64,000 bases of DNA from Gordonia mangrovi (GTDB lineage Bacteria > Actinomycetota > Actinomycetes > Mycobacteriales > Mycobacteriaceae): NCBI RefSeq assembly GCF_024734075.1, contig NZ_CP102850.1:2232001-2296000 (forward strand), read 5' to 3'. The number at the start of each line of letters is the position of its first letter. The stretch's first letter is position 1. The translations under genes were made by a program, and so were the position numbers. Below are positions 35,513 through 44,337 of the stretch, one piece after another. Under the pieces are notes generated by a model. It did no database searches, had not been told where the DNA came from, and saw nothing but the letters and a program-made list of their open reading frames with translations.

Positions 35513-35526
35513 TAGAACATGTTCTA
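35513..35526. promoter_or_regulatory. KstR-type operator
   Basis: TAGAACATGTTCTA is a perfect 14-base palindrome and fits the published KstR pattern TnnAACnnGTTnnA at every fixed position. It lies 22 bases upstream of the steroid delta-isomerase start, so the gene should be derepressed during sterol catabolism. Confidence 0.85.
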
Positions 35527-35548
35527 TTTCGATGACGAGAGGCCGGCC

Positions 35549-35938
35549 ATGACGGTGGAGCAGGGAACCCTGAGCGAGCAGATCAACGCCACGGTGGACG
35601 CGTACGTGGAACTGTTGAACAACGGTACGGCCGAGCAGATTGCCGACCTCTACGCGCCCGACGCCACCGTCGAGGACCCGATCGGGGCTGAATTGCGGAC
35701 CACCCGCGAGCAGCTGATCGAGTTCTACTCCGTCATCACCGGGATGGACGAGCGCACTGCGACGCTGAAGTGGAAGAAGGTCGCCGGTGACACCGCGGTC
35801 TTCGAGTTCACCCTGGTCACCGGTACCGCCGGGATGAAGTTCGAGATCACCCCGATCGACATCATGGTGTTCAACGCCGACGGCAAGGTGTCGTCGATGC
35901 GGGCGGTGTGGGAGCAGTCGGATCTGAAGCAGCTGTAA
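35549..35938 (+). CDS. Steroid delta5-3-ketosteroid isomerase
   Basis: This 129-residue NTF2-fold enzyme moves the delta5 double bond of 3-keto-delta5 steroids to delta4. The ATG at 35549 follows GAGAGG; an upstream in-frame ATG lies within the operator. The catalytic residues of Comamonas and Pseudomonas isomerases are conserved in spacing: Tyr19 (DAYVELL), Asp43 (ATVEDPIG) and Asp104 (TPIDIMVF). The length is normal. A perfect KstR-type operator precedes it. It stands alone rather than in a sterol gene cluster, and could convert 5-ene-3-ketosteroids formed by a separate dehydrogenase. Confidence 0.9.
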   Translation: MTVEQGTLSEQINATVDAYVELLNNGTAEQIADLYAPDATVEDPIGAELRTTREQLIEFYSVITGMDERTATLKWKKVAGDTAVFEFTLVTGTAGMKFEITPIDIMVFNADGKVSSMRAVWEQSDLKQL

Positions 35939-36014
35939 CCCTTCGAGACCCTTCGAGACGCTCGCAAGCTCGCTCCTCAGGGCGGCGCGTTCGCAGGCTC
36001 GCTCCGCAGGGGCC
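35939..36014. repeat. Dispersed-type intergenic repeat
   Basis: Directly after the isomerase stop, CCCTTCGAGA occurs twice in tandem, followed by a block containing GCTCGCAAGCTCGCTCCTCAGG and a degenerate second block GTTCGCAGGCTCGCTCCGCAGG. Such CTCGC/GCGAG-rich blocks are familiar intergenic repeats in Gordonia-like genomes. It lies between two converging genes. Confidence 0.5.
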
Positions 36015-36017
36015 GAA

Positions 36018-36698
36018 TCAACCCCGCCCGGTCGGCCGCAACACGATCTCCTCGGGATGTGCGTCGGAGGACGTGTGGATGGCGTGCACCACCGCCCCGG
36101 CCACCGTCGACGTCCTCAGGAACTTCGACGGGTCGTAGTCGTTGCCTTCGCGGGCGACGATGTCTTGCTGCATCTCGGTGTCGATACGGCCGGGGAAGAT
36201 CGAGGTCACCCGTAGCGTCGGCTCCTCGGCGCGTAGCGCGTCGGCGAGCGCGCGCAGGCCGAACTTGCTCGCCGCATACGGCGCCCAGCGCGGTTTGGCG
36301 CGCCGTCCGGCGCCGGAGTTGATGAAGACCACATGTCCGCGTGCAGTTCGAAGTGCGGGCAGCAAAAGACGGGTGAGTTCCGCAGCCGCCACCAGGTTCA
36401 CCTCCAGGACCTGATGCCATTCCTCGACCGGGGTGTCGGCGACGGTCTCGAGGCTGCTGCCGACACCCGCGTTGTGGACGAGCACGTCGAGCGACGAGAT
36501 GGCCTCGACAGCGGCTTCCACCTCGGCATAGTCGGTCAGCTCCACCGGGAAAGTACTCGCGCCGTCGAGCTCACCGGCGAGGCCATCGAGTTCGGGCGAC
36601 GGGCGGCCGCCGAGCAGCAGGTCGTGGGTACCGGCGAGTTGCCGAGCGATCTCGGCTCCGAGGCCGCGGCTCGCCCCGGTGATCAATGCGGTCGACAC
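36018..36698 (-). CDS. SDR-family oxidoreductase
   Basis: This 226-residue classical short-chain dehydrogenase has the cofactor motif TGASRGLG at residues 7-14, NAG near 76-78, a catalytic Ser in VFINSGAG, and YAASK as the Tyr-Lys pair. The length and clean C-terminus (EEIVLRPTGRG) fit the small sepiapterin-reductase-like group. The substrate is unknown. It is divergent from the glucosylglycerate hydrolase gene with about 50 bases between starts. It converges on the steroid isomerase but carries no steroid-specific feature. Confidence 0.85.
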   Translation of the reverse strand: MSTALITGASRGLGAEIARQLAGTHDLLLGGRPSPELDGLAGELDGASTFPVELTDYAEVEAAVEAISSLDVLVHNAGVGSSLETVADTPVEEWHQVLEVNLVAAAELTRLLLPALRTARGHVVFINSGAGRRAKPRWAPYAASKFGLRALADALRAEEPTLRVTSIFPGRIDTEMQQDIVAREGNDYDPSKFLRTSTVAGAVVHAIHTSSDAHPEEIVLRPTGRG

Positions 36699-36747
36699 GG
36701 CGTTGACGCTACCCGTCGCCCGTGTGCGGACTCCTCACTGCGCGACG

Positions 36748-38115
36748 ATGGTCGTCGCGGTGCAGAATCGACGGGTGGCCCGGTATGGATTCACCCCGAC
36801 TCAGTTGTCAGCCCGCGCCGCGTACCTGCTGCGCGGCAACGATCTGGGCACGATGACGAGCGCCGCGCCCAAGCTGTACCCACACATGTGGAGCTGGGAC
36901 GCCGCTTTCGTCACCGTCGGCCTGGCGCCGCTCTCGGTGGAGCGCGCGGTGATGGAGATGGACACCTTGCTCTCCGCGCAGTGGGACAACGGCATGATCC
37001 CGCACATCGTGTTCGCCAACGGCCGCGACGGCTATTTCCCGGGCCCATCGCGCTGGGAATGCGCTCGGTTGGCGCCGGCCGCGCCCGACGCCCCGGACAC
37101 CTCGGGCATCACCCAGCCGCCAGTGCATGCGATCGCCGTCCAACGCATCCTCGACCACTCCCGACGACACGGACGCACCACCCGGTCGGTCGCCAACGAG
37201 TTCATCGACCGACGCTGGGCGTCGCTGGTGCGGTGGCACCGCTGGCTGGCCCACGCCCGCGACCCGCACGGCAATGGCCGCGTCACCCTGTTCCACGGGT
37301 GGGAGTCGGGGATGGACAACTCGCCGCGGTGGGACCGCCCCTACGCCAACGTCGTCCCCGGCGTGGATCTGCCCGCCTACGTCCGCGCCGACCTCGACCA
37401 TGTCGGCGACCTCTCGATGCGGCCGTCGGACCTCGAGTACGACCGCTACCTGTGGCTCGTCGAGCAGATGAAACGCTCGAACTACGACGACGACCTGCTG
37501 CCGAAGGTGATGAGTTTCGCGGTCGAGGACGTCTTCGTCAGCGCCATCTTCTCGGTGGCCTGCGATGTGCTCGCCACCATCGGTGAGGACTACTCCAAGC
37601 CGCGTTCCGACGTCCGCGACCTGCGTGCCTGGGCCGACCGCTTCCGCGCCGGTGTGGTGGCCTCGGCGAATGAACGCAACGGTGCCGCCCGCGACTACGA
37701 TCTGCGCACCGATCAGTGGATCAACACCGAGACCCTTGCGGTGTTCGCACCACTCATCTGCGGCGGGCTGTCGCGCGAACGGGAGCGGGCATTGCTGCGA
37801 CTGTTCGACGGCCCGCGCTTCTGCGGGCACCCCGATCTGCGGTACGCGGTGCCGCCGTCGACCTCACCGATCTCGATGGACTTCCGTGCCCGCGAGTATT
37901 GGCGCGGCCCGGTGTGGCCGGTGATGACGTGGTTGTTCAGCTGGGCGTTCGCCCGCCGCGGCTGGACCGAACGATCGGCGCGGCTGCGTGAGGAGGGGCT
38001 GCGGCAGGCCACCGACGGCGCATTCGCCGAGTACTACGAACCCTTCACCGGCGAACCCCTGGGCAGCATGCAGCAGAGCTGGACCGCGGCCTCGGTGCTG
38101 GATTGGCTGGATTGA
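36748..38115 (+). CDS. ggh: Glucosylglycerate hydrolase (GH63-like)
   Basis: This alpha/alpha-barrel glycoside hydrolase is 455 residues from the ATG at 36748. A GTG at 36775 would give 446 residues, which I recall as the size of the Mycolicibacterium hassiacum enzyme. Near-identical stretches to that family as I remember it are FTPTQLSARAAYLLRGNDLG, LYPHMWSWDAAFV and GMIPHIVFANGRDGYFPGP. The acid/base Asp is in WESGMDNSPRWD and the base Glu in EYYEPFTGEPLGSMQQSW. It hydrolyses glucosylglycerate and mannosylglycerate, which mycobacteria accumulate under nitrogen limitation. The 3' end overlaps the convergent AraC gene by 82 bases. Confidence 0.9.
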   Translation: MVVAVQNRRVARYGFTPTQLSARAAYLLRGNDLGTMTSAAPKLYPHMWSWDAAFVTVGLAPLSVERAVMEMDTLLSAQWDNGMIPHIVFANGRDGYFPGPSRWECARLAPAAPDAPDTSGITQPPVHAIAVQRILDHSRRHGRTTRSVANEFIDRRWASLVRWHRWLAHARDPHGNGRVTLFHGWESGMDNSPRWDRPYANVVPGVDLPAYVRADLDHVGDLSMRPSDLEYDRYLWLVEQMKRSNYDDDLLPKVMSFAVEDVFVSAIFSVACDVLATIGEDYSKPRSDVRDLRAWADRFRAGVVASANERNGAARDYDLRTDQWINTETLAVFAPLICGGLSRERERALLRLFDGPRFCGHPDLRYAVPPSTSPISMDFRAREYWRGPVWPVMTWLFSWAFARRGWTERSARLREEGLRQATDGAFAEYYEPFTGEPLGSMQQSWTAASVLDWLD

Positions 38116-39137
38116 GGCGGGTTCTCATACACGCTGATCAGATGGGTGGCGGCGCGCCACTGGGTGGGCGACTGGCCGAACCGCTTGCGGAACCAGCGAC
38201 TGAAGTTCCCGGGTGAGGAGAAACCGAGGGACTCGCCGATGGCGATCATCGATTGGCGGCGACTGGTCACCATGTGTTGGGCGAGTTCGGCGCGGGTGTC
38301 GTCGAGGATGGCGGAGAACGATGTGCCCTCATCGTCGAGCCGCCGATGCACGGTGCGCCGGTCGACGCCGAGACTCCGGGCCACCTGCTCGACCGAGCAG
38401 CGGCCGGTGGGCAGCAACAGTTCGACGAGTTCGCGTACCCGGCGCTCGGTCGACGGGGCGCCTGCCGGCTCGAAGTCAGCCAGCAGATCCTGGGTGTACT
38501 GCCGCATCGTCGGATCGGCCATCGCGTTGGGCGTGTCGAGATCCTTTGAGTAAAGCGATATCCCGTTGAAGTCGGCATCGAAGCGCACCTGCGGACCGAA
38601 CAGCGAGTGACACAGCTGCAGGTCGCGTGGCGGTGGATGCGCGAACGCGACGCTCAGCGGACGCCAACCCGGTGCGATGAATCCCTGGATCAGCAGGTGC
38701 AGCACACCGACACCCAGGTCGGTGGACTGGCGGAACTGTCCGGGATGACCCAGGTCGAGCGCGACGCGCACTGTCGCGATGCCCGACTGCTCGCTCAACC
38801 GGATACGCAGCGCCTCGTTGTACATGTGCTGATGGCGGATCAGCAGCATCAGTGCACTGCGCACGTCGGGCTCCTCGCGCAGTACCAGGCTCAGCGGGCC
38901 CAGATGCGACAGCCGGCGGAACTGTGCCAGGGCCAGGCCGATGTCGTCGCGGTCGGCGGCGGCCGCGGCGCGTTCGAGCACCTCGACGGCCGCCTCGGCC
39001 GGTATCCACCGGTCCTGTAGTCCGATGCTGGCCGGATCCAGACCGGCGTCGCGCATCAGTCGCGCCGGGTCGAGGCCCAGCGAATGCCCCAACTCGACGA
39101 AGTTGTTGAGGGCCGCGTATCGGGCAAGCGGCTTCAT
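38034..39137 (-). CDS. AraC-family regulator with Arabinose-binding-type N-domain
   Basis: This 367-residue regulator has an N-terminal sensor of the ArgR/OruR type (RYAALNNFVELGHSLGLDPARLMRDAGLD, residues 5-33). Its C-terminal AraC helix-turn-helix pair spans about 240-335 (CSVEQVARSLGVDRRTVHRRLDDEGTSF and IAIGESLGFSSPGNFSRWFRKRFGQSPTQWR). After the usual end it carries about 30 extra residues (ENPPQSSQSSTEAAVQLCC) that are antisense to the hydrolase gene, suggesting loss of an earlier stop. It is divergent from the quinone reductase operon by 163 bases and is its likely activator. Confidence 0.88.
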   Translation of the reverse strand: MKPLARYAALNNFVELGHSLGLDPARLMRDAGLDPASIGLQDRWIPAEAAVEVLERAAAAADRDDIGLALAQFRRLSHLGPLSLVLREEPDVRSALMLLIRHQHMYNEALRIRLSEQSGIATVRVALDLGHPGQFRQSTDLGVGVLHLLIQGFIAPGWRPLSVAFAHPPPRDLQLCHSLFGPQVRFDADFNGISLYSKDLDTPNAMADPTMRQYTQDLLADFEPAGAPSTERRVRELVELLLPTGRCSVEQVARSLGVDRRTVHRRLDDEGTSFSAILDDTRAELAQHMVTSRRQSMIAIGESLGFSSPGNFSRWFRKRFGQSPTQWRAATHLISVYENPPQSSQSSTEAAVQLCCMLPRGSPVKGS

Positions 39138-39300
39138 CTTTCCAGTGTGTCCCCGAATGAACAGTCATGTGTCCCGTATAGAAAAGAACGGACCTTCCAA
39201 CCGCCATATCGTGGTGTTCATCACAAAACGAACCAGCGCAGCACAGCATCACAGCGACTGTGCGGATGAGTTGGTCGGAGATCACAGGAGGTGCCGAACC

Positions 39301-40275
39301 ATGGCGAAAGCAGTCCGATTCCACGAGACCGGCGGACCGGAAGTCCTGCGCTGGGAAGCGGTCGAGGTCTCCGATCCAGGACCGGGCGAGGTCCGCATCC
39401 GTCACGAGGCGGTGGGACTCAACTTCGCCGACACCTACTTCCGCACCGGCCTCTACCCGGCGCCGCTTCCGGCCGGGATGGGTGTGGAGGCCGCCGGAGT
39501 CGTCGAAGCGGTCGGCCCCGCCGTCGCCGACTTCCGGCCCGGCGACCGGGTCACCTACACCGGCAGCCCGCTCGGCGCCTACAGCACCGAACGGGTGATG
39601 CCCGCACAGCACCTGATCGCGCTACCCGATGACATCGGCTTCGACACCGCAGCCGCGATGACGATGCGCGGATTGACCACCGCCTACCTGTTGCGGCGCA
39701 TCTGGCCGGTCGATGCCGGCGACACCGTGCTGCTGCAGGCCGCCGCCGGCGGCGTCGGACTGATCTTCGCCCAGTGGGCGCAACTGCTCGGCATTCGGGT
39801 GATCGGCACGGTGTCCAGCGAGGCCAAGGCGGAGGTCGCCCGGGCGCACGGCTGCGACGAGGTCATCGTCTACACCGAAGAAAATGTGGCGCACCGTGTC
39901 CGAGAACTCACCGACGGTGCGGGAGTGCGAGTCGCCTACGACAGCATCGGCGCGCGCACCTTCGAGACCTCACTCGCGTCGGTGGGTCGACGCGGACTGG
40001 TGGCGTGCTTCGGCACCGCATCCGGTCCGATCCCGCCGATCGACGCGATGCAACTGGCCATCGCCGGATCGGTGTATGTGACCCGCCCGGCGCTCGCCGA
40101 CTACATCGCCGACCCGGCCGAGCGAAGCGAACTCGCCGCCGAACTGTTCGGACACGTCGCCGCCGGGCGGATCGCGATCCGGATCAACCAGCGCTACGAG
40201 CTCTCCGACGCCGTTGCAGCACACCAGGACCTGGAATCCGGGCGCAGCATCGGCTCTTCGGTCTTCACACTCTGA
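39301..40275 (+). CDS. Quinone oxidoreductase-like medium-chain reductase
   Basis: This 324-residue zinc-free MDR protein starts behind a strong AGGAGGT ribosome site. It has AVGLNFADTYFRTGLYP near the N-terminus, the MDR signature VEAAGVVEAVGPAVADFRPGDRV, and the NADPH site LLQAAAGGVGLIFAQWAQLLG. These match zeta-crystallin/QorA enzymes, which reduce quinones or enones with NADPH. It is first in an operon with TauD, BKACE, MFS and a broken hydrolase. In that context it may reduce an unsaturated ketone intermediate. Zinc ligands of alcohol dehydrogenases are absent. Confidence 0.88.
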   Translation: MAKAVRFHETGGPEVLRWEAVEVSDPGPGEVRIRHEAVGLNFADTYFRTGLYPAPLPAGMGVEAAGVVEAVGPAVADFRPGDRVTYTGSPLGAYSTERVMPAQHLIALPDDIGFDTAAAMTMRGLTTAYLLRRIWPVDAGDTVLLQAAAGGVGLIFAQWAQLLGIRVIGTVSSEAKAEVARAHGCDEVIVYTEENVAHRVRELTDGAGVRVAYDSIGARTFETSLASVGRRGLVACFGTASGPIPPIDAMQLAIAGSVYVTRPALADYIADPAERSELAAELFGHVAAGRIAIRINQRYELSDAVAAHQDLESGRSIGSSVFTL

Positions 40276-40310
40276 CACCGCCCGCCTCCCACCACCGCAA
40301 GGAAACCCCG

Positions 40311-41198
40311 ATGACCACCGCCACCCGTCCCCGACCGACCACGACCACCTTCCACGTCGAACGACTGACCTGCACCATCGGTGCGGAGATCACCGGCGCG
40401 GATCTCGGTGAGATCGCCACCGACGACGCGTTGTTCGCCGATCTACGCGCCCTGCTGCTGGAGCACAAGGTGCTGTACTTCCGCGATCAGAACTTGACAC
40501 GCAGCCAGCACGTCGCGCTCGCTGAACGCTTCGGTCCGCTCGAGGATCACCCGGTCGCCGGCAGCGACCCCGACCATCCCGGCCTCGTACGCATCTACAA
40601 AGACCTCGACAGCCCGCCGGAGCACTTCGAAAATGCCTACCACTGCGATGCGACGTGGCGGGAGAACCCGCCGATGGGCGCGATCCTGCGCTGCGTCGAA
40701 TCTCCGGCCGTCGGTGGCGACACCATCTGGGTGAACATGGCCGAGGCCTATCGCCGGTTGCCGGCCTCGGTCAAGGAACGCATCGCCGGCCTGCGCGCCC
40801 GGCACAGCATCGAGGCGAGCTTCGGTGCGCGGATGCCGGTCGAGCAGCGTGAGGCGTTGCATACCCGCTTCCCGGACGCCGAACATCCGGTTGTCCGAAC
40901 GCATCCCGAGACCGGCGAGCAGATCCTGTTCGTCAACTCGTTCGCCACGCATCTGGTCAACTACCACACCGCCGACAACGTCCGGTTCGGCATCGACTAC
41001 GCGCCCGGCGCCGCCAACCTGCTGCACTACCTGATCAGCCAAGCCGCCATCCCGGAATACCAGGTCCGCTGGCGCTGGACACCGAACAGCGTGGCCATCT
41101 GGGACAACCGCAGCACCCAACACTATGCCGTCCAGGACTACTGGCCGGCCGTCCGCAAGATGGAACGCGCCGGCATCGTCGGCGACCGGCCCTTCTGA
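40311..41198 (+). CDS. TauD/TfdA-family 2-oxoglutarate dioxygenase
   Basis: This 295-residue Fe(II)/2-oxoglutarate oxygenase has iron ligands His111 and Asp113 (AYHCDATW) and His271 (STQHYAVQDY). Arg282 and Arg286 are spaced +11 and +15 from His271, as the 2-oxoglutarate-binding arginines of TauD are. ESPAVGGDTIWVNMAEAY is a family hallmark. The ATG follows AAGGA. Substrates in the family include taurine, sulfates, 2,4-D and quaternary amino acids; none can be assigned here. With BKACE and a transporter it suggests oxidative entry of a functionalised carboxylate. Confidence 0.9.
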   Translation: MTTATRPRPTTTTFHVERLTCTIGAEITGADLGEIATDDALFADLRALLLEHKVLYFRDQNLTRSQHVALAERFGPLEDHPVAGSDPDHPGLVRIYKDLDSPPEHFENAYHCDATWRENPPMGAILRCVESPAVGGDTIWVNMAEAYRRLPASVKERIAGLRARHSIEASFGARMPVEQREALHTRFPDAEHPVVRTHPETGEQILFVNSFATHLVNYHTADNVRFGIDYAPGAANLLHYLISQAAIPEYQVRWRWTPNSVAIWDNRSTQHYAVQDYWPAVRKMERAGIVGDRPF

Positions 41199-41252
41199 CC
41201 ACTCGTCAACCTCGCACATCAACCACCACAGAATATTTCGAAGGAGACCACC

Positions 41253-42320
41253 ATGCATTTCCACGACGACGCCCTGTTCCCCGAGGTCCAGGAGAAGCTG
41301 GTCATCACCGCCGCACCGTATGGCCCGGAGTGGGAGATCGACGACTTCCGTGAGGACCTCCCCCTCACCATGGAGGAGCACATCCAGCAGGCCGTCGACT
41401 GCTACGAGGCCGGCGCGACCGTCCTGCACATCCACGTCCGCGAACTCGACGGCAAGGGCAGCAAGCGGCTGTCGAAGTTCAACGAACTCCTGGCGGGATT
41501 GCGCGACGCCGTGCCCGACATGATCCTGCAGGTCGGCGGATCGATTTCATTCGCCCCGGAAGGTGAAGGCGCCGAGGCGAAGTGGCTCTCTGATGACACC
41601 CGGCACATGCTCGCCGAGCTCGACCCGGCACCGGATCAGGTGACCATCGCGATCAACACCAGCCAGATGAACATCATGGAGCTGATGACCCGCGACGACA
41701 TCGCCGGCACATCGATGGAGCGGCCCGAGCTGGCGGCGAGCTATCGCGAGATGACCGTGCCGGCCGGTCCGGCCTGGGTGGAGGAGCACCTGCGTCGGTT
41801 GCAGGCCGCAGGCATCCAACCGCATTTCCAGCTGTCCAGCATCCCGCAGCTGGAGACGGTCGAGCGACTCATCCGGCGTGGTGTCTACACCGGTCCGCTC
41901 AACCTGACCTGGGTGGGCATCGGTGGCGGCTTCGACGGCCCCAACCCGTACAACATCATGAACTTCCTCCAACGCGTCCCGGACGGTGCCTGCCTCACTC
42001 TGGAAACGCTGATGCGGTCGGTGCTGCCCGTCAACGCGATGGCGATCGCCATGGGCCTGCACACCCGATGTGGTAACGAGGACACCATCTGGGGGCGCGT
42101 CGGTGCGAAGATGACGTCGGTACAACAGATCGAGCAGTTGGTCCGCATCGCCAATGAGCTGGGGCGAGAAGTGGCCGGCGGCAAGGAAGCCCGTGAGATC
42201 TACCGGATCGGCGAACGGTATCGGGACGCCGACGAGACGCTGGCGAAGCTGGGGTATGCGCCCAACCGGCGCCCCGGCCAGGTCGGCTTCACCCAGCACG
42301 GGTTCCAGACCCAGATCTGA
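41253..42320 (+). CDS. BKACE-family beta-keto acid cleavage enzyme (DUF849)
   Basis: This is a 355-residue TIM-barrel zinc enzyme. The metal pair is HIHVRE (His59 and His61), preceded by EEHIQQAVDCYEAGATVLH. The barrel continues with LQVGGSISF, FQLSSIPQLETVERLI and NLTWVGIGGGFDGPNPYNIMNF. BKACE enzymes condense a beta-keto acid with acetyl-CoA and split it into acetoacetate and a new CoA ester; known members act on 3-keto-5-aminohexanoate and dehydrocarnitine. The ribosome site is AAGGAG. It is followed by a terminator-like hairpin before the transporter gene. The specific substrate is unknown, as for most of the family. Confidence 0.88.
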   Translation: MHFHDDALFPEVQEKLVITAAPYGPEWEIDDFREDLPLTMEEHIQQAVDCYEAGATVLHIHVRELDGKGSKRLSKFNELLAGLRDAVPDMILQVGGSISFAPEGEGAEAKWLSDDTRHMLAELDPAPDQVTIAINTSQMNIMELMTRDDIAGTSMERPELAASYREMTVPAGPAWVEEHLRRLQAAGIQPHFQLSSIPQLETVERLIRRGVYTGPLNLTWVGIGGGFDGPNPYNIMNFLQRVPDGACLTLETLMRSVLPVNAMAIAMGLHTRCGNEDTIWGRVGAKMTSVQQIEQLVRIANELGREVAGGKEAREIYRIGERYRDADETLAKLGYAPNRRPGQVGFTQHGFQTQI

Positions 42321-42367
42321 CGGGACGCCCACACCCCATCACACCCGCATCGTCGGTGACCGGACCG

Positions 42368-42395
42368 GACCGGACCGTCTCGGGACGGTCCGGTC
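42368..42395 (+). terminator. Hairpin after the BKACE gene
   Basis: GACCGGACCGT and ACGGTCCGGTC form perfect 11-base arms around CTCGGG. It lies about 50 bases after the BKACE stop and before the transporter gene, so it may terminate or attenuate transcription into the transporter. Confidence 0.65.
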
Positions 42396-42490
42396 GCCGA
42401 CCTGTCGTCGCGCAGCTTCGGGTGACCGACATGCGCCACCGCATCTTTCCCCGCTCCATCCTTCATCACCTGTACCGCCAGGAGCCTCCC

Positions 42491-43867
42491 ATGGGTACTC
42501 CCATCTCCGCCCTCCCGTCCCCCGATCTCTCCTCCTCTGACCGCTCCTCCCCTTCTGCGATCACCGCATCGCCGCGCCCGACCCGTCGTCGGATCTACCC
42601 GTGGCTCGTGTTCGCCCTCACCTTCGGCCTGTTGATCTCCGACTACATGTCCCGACAGGTCCTCAGTGCCGTCTTCCCGTTCCTGAAAGCCGAATGGTCG
42701 CTCGCCGACTCCGAACTGGCCTCGCTGACCAGCATCGTCGCGCTCATGGTGGGTCTGCTGACCCTGCCGCTCTCGCTGATCGCCGACCGCTGGGGTCGGG
42801 TACGCAGCCTCGTCGTGATGGCGGTGCTGTGGTCGATCGCCACCCTGCTGTGCGCGATCGCCACCAACTACGAACAAATGCTGGGAGCCCGCTTCCTCGT
42901 CGGCGTCGGCGAGGCCGCCTACGGCAGCGTCGGCATCGCCCTGGTGCTGAGTGTGTTCGCACCCCGGGTGCACGCGACGCTGAGCGGCGCGTTCATGGCC
43001 GGCGGCTCCTTCGGATCGGTGCTCGGCGTCGCGCTCGGCGGTGTGATCGCGGTGCACCTCGGCTGGCGCTGGTCGTTCGCGGCGATGGCGGTGTTCGGGT
43101 TGCTTCTGGTCGCGCTGTTCCGGCTGGTCGTCACCGAGCACAAGGTCGCGCAGCACTGTGTCGACGACATCGGCCCATCCGGTGAGGTGGCCGGCGACGC
43201 GGCGCCGGCTGCTCGGCGTGCACCGGTGTCGAGTCTTTTCACCAACCCGGCCGTCCTATGCGCGTATGCCGGTGGCGGCCTGCAGATGTTCACCGCGGCC
43301 GTCCTGCTGTCGTGGACACCGAGCTTCTTCAATCGCTTCTACGGCCTCACCCCCGACAAGGCCGGACTCGCCGCGGCGGGCATCGTTCTGCTCATCGGCA
43401 GCGGCATGGTGGTGTGCGGATTCATCACCGACCGGGTCGGTCGTACGGACATCCGACGCAAATGGCTCAGTGCGATAGCGTTCTGCGTGATCTCGCTGGT
43501 GTGCTTGGCGGTGGGATTCGGCCTGAGCGCCGGCACGCTGCAGGTGGCGTTGATCTGCCTCGGTGGGTTCTTCGCCGCGGGATCGTCCGGCCCGACGGCG
43601 GCGATGGTCGCCAATCTGACGCATTCCTCGGTGCGGGCATCGGCGATGGGCACGCTCACGGTGGCCAACAACCTGCTGGGGTTGGCGCTGGGCCCGTTCA
43701 TCGTCGGCATCCTCGCCGACCGTCTCGGTTTGCGTGAGGCGTTGCAACTGTCGCCGCTCGTCTACGTCGGCGCGATCGTGGCATTGGCGGTCGGCTACCG
43801 GCTGCACGCCCGCGGCGTGCAGAAGCTGGCAACGCTCGCCACTCGACCGGTCGGCGGTGCACGATGA
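42491..43867 (+). CDS. MFS transporter
   Basis: This 458-residue membrane protein has about 12 hydrophobic segments and a Ser/Pro-rich 35-residue N-terminal extension. The ATG at 42491 has AGGAG upstream; an earlier ATG at 42431 lacks one. Loop signatures are LIADRWGRVRSLVVMA after segment 2 and a similar GFITDRVGRTDIRRKW in the second half. A central cytosolic loop separates the halves. It probably imports the substrate of the TauD/BKACE pathway. It is ATGA-coupled to the truncated hydrolase. Confidence 0.88.
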   Translation: MGTPISALPSPDLSSSDRSSPSAITASPRPTRRRIYPWLVFALTFGLLISDYMSRQVLSAVFPFLKAEWSLADSELASLTSIVALMVGLLTLPLSLIADRWGRVRSLVVMAVLWSIATLLCAIATNYEQMLGARFLVGVGEAAYGSVGIALVLSVFAPRVHATLSGAFMAGGSFGSVLGVALGGVIAVHLGWRWSFAAMAVFGLLLVALFRLVVTEHKVAQHCVDDIGPSGEVAGDAAPAARRAPVSSLFTNPAVLCAYAGGGLQMFTAAVLLSWTPSFFNRFYGLTPDKAGLAAAGIVLLIGSGMVVCGFITDRVGRTDIRRKWLSAIAFCVISLVCLAVGFGLSAGTLQVALICLGGFFAAGSSGPTAAMVANLTHSSVRASAMGTLTVANNLLGLALGPFIVGILADRLGLREALQLSPLVYVGAIVALAVGYRLHARGVQKLATLATRPVGGAR

Positions 43868-44337
43868 ACCGGGCCGACCCGACCGTGGTGATCGTGCCCG
43901 GATTGCGCGACCACGTCGCCGACCACTGGCAGACCCATCTGGGCGCAGCACTCGACAACTCGGTCACCGTCGCACCGCTCGAACGGGACAAGCTCAGCCG
44001 GCGGGCCCGGGTCGCGGCTCTCGACGAGGTGCTGCAGCGGGTGCACGGCCCGGTGGTCCTGGTGGCACACAGCGCCGGCGTCATCACCACCGTGCATTGG
44101 GCACAACACCCGACGCGGGAGATCGCTGGTGCACTGCTGGTCACGCCCGCCGACCTGGAGCTGCCGCTTCCTGCGGGGTACCCGAGTACCGAGGAACTCG
44201 ACTGCGGTGGGTGGAATCCGATCCGGATACGGACCCTGGGCCCGCGGGCTGCAGCTCACGTACGAACTCCTCGTGAGCGCCTGCGAGCAGAAGTCGGCGT
44301 GATCACCCATCGCCTCCGTCCTGCTGCTCCTCGGTGA
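43864..44337 (+). pseudogene. Truncated RBBP9/YdeN-type serine hydrolase
   Basis: The first 118 residues match RBBP9/YdeN alpha/beta hydrolases: VVIVPGLRDHVADHWQTHL, nucleophile Ser70 in LVAHSAGVI, and GYPSTEELDCGGWNPI. After that point, near base 44220, the frame changes to Arg-rich sequence unlike the family. The strands that should carry the catalytic Asp and His are missing. The break lies just before the 3' end of the convergent 13E12 gene, and no remnant of the lost part is visible beyond that gene. The ATGA overlap with the transporter shows it was once a functional operon member. I expect it to be inactive. Confidence 0.7.
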
